9,075 bases of DNA from Selenomonas sp. (lineage in GTDB: Bacteria; Bacillota_C; Negativicutes; Selenomonadales; Selenomonadaceae). The DNA lies in assembly GCF_024699275.1 (NCBI RefSeq), contig NZ_JAILPX010000044.1, forward strand, positions 1 to 9,075. Reading direction: 5' to 3'. Below, piece by piece: positions 6,583 through 9,075 of the stretch (the stretch's first letter is position 1; the number at the start of each line of letters is the position of its first letter). The position numbers and the translations under genes are program-made. Under the pieces are notes generated by a model, which saw nothing but the letters and a program-made list of their open reading frames with translations, did not search any database and was not told where the DNA came from.

Positions 6583-8412
6583 TTATTCAACTGTAACCGA
6601 TTTAGCCAGATTACGTGGTTTATCCACATCGCAGCCACGGGTAATGGCCGCATAATAAGCTAAGAGCTGCAAAGGCACAACGGTAAGGATGGGAATGATC
6701 AACTCATCCGTTTCCGGAACCTTCATCACATGATCAACATATTTCTCCAACTCTTCGTCCCCTTCGGTGGCAATACCGATAACCACCGCATCACGGGCCT
6801 TGACTTCCTTGATGTTGGACAAGGTCTTTTCATATACGCTCTTCTGAGTAGCCAAAGCGATAACCGGAACCCCTTCCACAATCAGGGCCAACGTGCCATG
6901 CTTCAACTCGCCAGCGGCATAAGCCTCTGCATGGATGTAAGAAATTTCCTTAAGCTTCAGGGAACCTTCCAAAGCCACATGATAATCCAGGCCACGACCG
7001 ATATAGAACACATCGTCGTTAAAGCCATAACGCTTAGCAAAGGTCTTCAGCGGCTCCACATCAGACAGGGTTTCACTGATCTGCGCCGGAATCTGCTGGA
7101 GCTGACCGATGAGCTCAGCGATACGGTCAGCCGCTACGGTCTTCTTGATTTCAGCCATATAAAGAGCCAGCATGAAGAACAAGACAATCTGAGTCGTATA
7201 GGCCTTGGTGGAAGCCACGGCAATCTCCGGTCCGGCCCAGGTATAGAGAACCTGATCTGCTTCACGGGCAATGGAAGAACCAACGACGTTGGTGATGGCC
7301 AAAGTCTTGGCCCCCAGGCGCTTGGATTCCTTCATCGCTGCCAGCGTATCACTGGTTTCACCGGACTGGGAAACCGCAATAAACAACGTATTCTCATCCA
7401 CGATGGGTTCCCGATAGCGGAATTCAGAAGCGACATCCACTTCCACCACCGTACGGGCCAGCTTCTCGATATAGTACTTACCCACCATGCCAGCATGATA
7501 AGCCGTGCCACAAGCTACGATATAAATCTTGTTAAAGGAATTGAGATAATCAGCATCCCACTTCAGCTCGTCCATCACAATGGTTTTGCCATCTTTGGCA
7601 ATACGCTGACTCATGGTGTCACGGACAGCTTTCGGCTGCTCGTGGATTTCCTTGAGCATGAAATGTTCATAACCACCCTTTTCGGCAGCCTCAGCATTCC
7701 AGTTAACCTCGAAAATCTTCTTGGTCACAGGCTCGCCCTGCCGGTTGGTAATCTTAATGCTGTCCTTAGTCAAAACAGCCAATTCCCCATCATTGAGGAT
7801 ATAGGTGCGACGGGTACGCTGAATAATAGCGGGAATATCCGAAGCAATGAAATTCTCGCCCTCTCCTATGCCGATAACCAGCGGATTATCCTGCTTGGTG
7901 GCAATGAGTGTACCAGGGTGCTTGCTGCTCATGAACACGAGGGAATAAGAACCCTCAACACGGCGCAGGACTTCCCGCACAGAAGCCACAAAATCACCAT
8001 TGTAAACTTCCTCAAGCAGATGGGCCACTACCTCGGTATCCGTTTCCGACTTAAAGGAATGTCCCTGTTCAATAAGTTCTTCCTTCAGCGTCAGGTAGTT
8101 TTCGATAATGCCGTTGTGTACCACCACAAAATCCCCGGAACAATCCGTATGGGGATGAGAGTTCACATCAGACGGGCGGCCATGAGTTGCCCAGCGGGTA
8201 TGTCCAATACCCATGGTGCCCTTGAGCTCATGCCCTTTCAGCTTGTCCCGAAGTGCAGCCAATCGGCCCACACTCTTCTCCACGCCGATCTTCGTCCCAT
8301 CAAAGACAGCGATACCAGCGGAGTCGTAACCACGATACTCCAGCTTGGCCAGACCTTCCAACAGGAAGCCTGCTGCCTCTTTGTCACCGACATAACCTAC
8401 GATACCACACAT
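6583..8412 (-). CDS. glmS: glutamine--fructose-6-phosphate aminotransferase (isomerizing)
   Basis: Known: cytosolic enzyme forming glucosamine 6-phosphate from fructose 6-phosphate and glutamine, the entry to UDP-GlcNAc for peptidoglycan and lipid A. Seen: 609 residues, the same as E. coli GlmS. The N-terminal class II glutaminase domain (about 1-220) has nucleophile C2 in MCGIVGYVG, GHTRWATHG at 70-78 (R73, W74), oxyanion residues N100-G101 in HNGIIEN, and D125 in SETDTE. Two SIS domains follow (about 290-420 and 460-590), with SQSGETSDT and STKAYTTQ in the first. The C-terminal tail PRNLAKSVTVE carries K604, which binds the open-chain sugar. The ATG at 8412 has an AGGAGG site 7 nt upstream. 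It is transcribed alone, from a sigma-A promoter through a glmS ribozyme, and ends at its own terminator. Its codon use looks more GC-rich than that of the neighbouring sugar operon. Confidence 0.99.
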   Translation of the reverse strand: MCGIVGYVGDKEAAGFLLEGLAKLEYRGYDSAGIAVFDGTKIGVEKSVGRLAALRDKLKGHELKGTMGIGHTRWATHGRPSDVNSHPHTDCSGDFVVVHNGIIENYLTLKEELIEQGHSFKSETDTEVVAHLLEEVYNGDFVASVREVLRRVEGSYSLVFMSSKHPGTLIATKQDNPLVIGIGEGENFIASDIPAIIQRTRRTYILNDGELAVLTKDSIKITNRQGEPVTKKIFEVNWNAEAAEKGGYEHFMLKEIHEQPKAVRDTMSQRIAKDGKTIVMDELKWDADYLNSFNKIYIVACGTAYHAGMVGKYYIEKLARTVVEVDVASEFRYREPIVDENTLFIAVSQSGETSDTLAAMKESKRLGAKTLAITNVVGSSIAREADQVLYTWAGPEIAVASTKAYTTQIVLFFMLALYMAEIKKTVAADRIAELIGQLQQIPAQISETLSDVEPLKTFAKRYGFNDDVFYIGRGLDYHVALEGSLKLKEISYIHAEAYAAGELKHGTLALIVEGVPVIALATQKSVYEKTLSNIKEVKARDAVVIGIATEGDEELEKYVDHVMKVPETDELIIPILTVVPLQLLAYYAAITRGCDVDKPRNLAKSVTVE

Positions 8413-8413
8413 A

Positions 8414-8443
8414 ATAGTACCTCCTATGAAATTGTTGTACTAT
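8414..8443 (-). promoter_or_regulatory. hairpin presenting the glmS Shine-Dalgarno site
   Basis: On the minus strand ATAGTAC (8443-8437) pairs perfectly with GTACTAT (8420-8414) around a 16-nt loop. The AGGAGG ribosome site (8425-8420) lies in the 3' side of that loop, with its last G in the closing pair. The start codon follows one base after the stem. The base pairing is seen; any effect on translation is inferred. Confidence 0.45.
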
Positions 8444-8454
8444 CCTGCTGCGCT

Positions 8455-8598
8455 CTCCTCTGACTTTATCCCCCACCTCACGATGGGGCTTTCGTCCGAA
8501 TCTATCGACTGAGCTAGCCGGAAGGCATCCGCTGACGTTTCGACAACCTTCTCCTCGTCTTCTTGAAAGCTTACGAACTGCTTCCAAGAACTTGCGCT
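8455..8598 (-). ncRNA. glmS self-cleaving ribozyme
   Basis: Known: this ribozyme uses glucosamine 6-phosphate as cofactor to cleave the glmS mRNA leader, giving product feedback. Seen on the minus strand, in order: cleavage context CTA/GCGC, with predicted scission between A8598 and G8597; helix P1, TTCTTGGAAGC against GCTTTCAAGAA (11 pairs, one G-U) with loop AGTTCGTAA; conserved GACGAGGA (8559-8552); a P2-like stem GAAGG/CCTTC enclosing GTCGA and the signature GCGGATGCC; and a P4-like hairpin CCCCATC-GTGA-GGTGGGG with a GNRA tetraloop, followed by GATAAAGTC. The order and signatures match glmS ribozymes of Bacillus and Thermoanaerobacter, as does the position directly before glmS. Odd: the 5' core reads GCGCA, where I recall GCGCC. 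Both ends are approximate, the 3' end more so. Confidence 0.93.
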
Positions 8599-8680
8599 AG
8601 AACTTGCGTTCTTTCCCTACACCAGAACAACAGGACCATGAACTCTGGATTTCTTCTTTGTGCTCTCCTTAACAAAGCAC
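8599..8680 (-). promoter_or_regulatory. 5' leader of glmS mRNA upstream of the ribozyme
   Basis: This is the stretch between the predicted start site and the predicted cleavage site; cleavage would release it as an RNA of about 82 nt. It can form a CTTTGT/ACAAAG hairpin at its 5' end, a CCAGA/TCTGG stem further on, and GAAC-GCAA-GTTC (GNRA loop) directly before the cleavage site. I see no open frame with a ribosome site and no other known riboswitch. Confidence 0.45.
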
Positions 8681-8686
8681 CTGCTT

Positions 8687-8715
8687 ATTGTAACCGATAG
8701 GAAGCAATAAGTCAA
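8687..8715 (-). promoter_or_regulatory. sigma-A promoter of glmS
   Basis: On the minus strand TTGACT (8715-8710) and TACAAT (8692-8687) are 17 nt apart, one mismatch each from consensus. The predicted start is near 8680. It lies between the tRNA terminator and the ribozyme leader, as expected for a glmS promoter. Confidence 0.85.
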
Positions 8716-8734
8716 TATTTTATCTTATTTCATC

Positions 8735-8764
8735 AAAAAAGCGATGACTTCAAGAGCCATCGCT
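8735..8764 (-). terminator. rho-independent terminator of tRNA-Leu
   Basis: On the minus strand AGCGATGGCT (8764-8755) pairs with AGTCATCGCT (8749-8740), ten pairs including one G-T, around loop CTTGA, followed by a run of six T (8740-8735). It starts 10 nt after the encoded CCA of the tRNA and 20 nt before the glmS -35 box. Confidence 0.88.
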
Positions 8765-8774
8765 AACATTCCCA

Positions 8775-8859
<85 letters not shown>

Positions 8860-8890
8860 AAATCACTATCTTTTTGTGAAGACGCTAAAT

Positions 8891-8919
8891 ATTATATGCT
8901 TTATTAATTGGTTTGTCAA
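8891..8919 (-). promoter_or_regulatory. consensus sigma-A promoter of tRNA-Leu
   Basis: On the minus strand a perfect TTGACA (8919-8914) and a perfect TATAAT (8896-8891) are separated by exactly 17 nt, with the predicted start near 8884, about 25 nt before the tRNA 5' end. Such strong promoters are usual for stable RNA genes. A perfect 12-nt palindrome, TTTGTCGACAAA (8924-8935), lies 4 nt upstream of the -35 box. Confidence 0.92.
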
Positions 8920-8999
8920 TTGATTTGTCGACAAAGTATGTGTCAAGAAGTTCTCGGTAAGTTTTACCTGTATACAAATGTATGCTAGTTATAGACTTT

Positions 9000-9074
9000 T
9001 CATGCTATGGATTTAGCTAATTTTCCTATTGGACTACTGCTCGGTGCATCAAGATGAATCTGGCCATGCCGCAC
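9000..9074 (-). CDS. possible C-terminal end of an unrecognised gene (partial)
   Basis: Seen: a minus-strand frame open from the window edge for 24 codons to TGA at 9002-9000; it includes HLDAPSSSPIGKLAK. The length is too short to be significant alone. I do not recognise the family, though the ending has the look of a real protein tail. No clear terminator follows: between 8999 and 8920 only a short GGTAA/TTACC hairpin without a T-run is visible. Confidence 0.25.
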   Translation of the reverse strand: MRHGQIHLDAPSSSPIGKLAKSIA

Positions 9075-9075
9075 T

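Noticed and set aside
6730..8463. 577-codon open frame on the plus strand opposite glmS
   Set aside because: It is antisense to an unmistakable glmS and runs across its start codon into the ribozyme leader. The translation shows no family resemblance and no fitting ribosome site; long antisense frames are common opposite codon-biased genes.
8384..8587. 67-codon minus-strand frame upstream of glmS
   Set aside because: It lies over the glmS ribozyme and overlaps the glmS start; its arginine-rich translation reflects structured RNA, not protein.

Overview
The window reads as chromosome from a Gram-negative-type Firmicute, most likely a member of the Negativicutes (Selenomonas and relatives). 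Two things point there. A glmS self-cleaving ribozyme, typical of Firmicutes, precedes glmS, and the next operon makes a CDP-3,6-dideoxyhexose, a sugar class found mainly in LPS O-antigens. The organism call is an inference; no rRNA or other marker gene is present. Every gene I accept lies on the minus strand, so transcription runs from high to low coordinates.

Right part (about 9075 to 6491), housekeeping. At the edge there may be the last 24 codons of an unrecognised gene. A tRNA-Leu(UAG) follows, with a perfect-consensus promoter and its own terminator. Next is glmS, behind a strong sigma-A promoter, a roughly 270-nt leader carrying a glmS ribozyme, and a small hairpin that holds the Shine-Dalgarno site in its loop. 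glmS ends at a strong hairpin/T-tract terminator.

Left part (6376 to 1, continuing past the window), a sugar operon. Six tightly packed genes are rfbF (glucose-1-phosphate cytidylyltransferase), rfbG (CDP-glucose 4,6-dehydratase), rfbH (PMP/[2Fe-2S] 3-dehydrase E1), an acylating acetaldehyde dehydrogenase (DmpF/MhpF type), a 4-hydroxy-2-oxovalerate aldolase (DmpG/MhpE type) and a ThDP-dependent carboligase of the acetolactate synthase superfamily, cut by the window edge. Stop/start overlaps or short gaps join them.

How they may work together. rfbFGH lead to CDP-4-keto-3,6-dideoxy-D-glucose, with a reductase that is not in the window. In yersiniose A synthesis the ThDP enzyme YerE adds a two-carbon unit from pyruvate to C-4 of this intermediate. 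Here a dehydrogenase/aldolase pair, normally seen in aromatic degradation, sits between rfbH and the ThDP enzyme. Run in reverse it would turn acetyl-CoA and pyruvate into 4-hydroxy-2-oxopentanoate, itself a 2-keto acid. Decarboxylation and transfer by the ThDP enzyme would add a 3-hydroxybutanoyl branch, giving the carbon skeleton of a 4-C-branched trideoxy-octose of the erwiniose type. This is the main hypothesis of the annotation. It is inferred, not shown.
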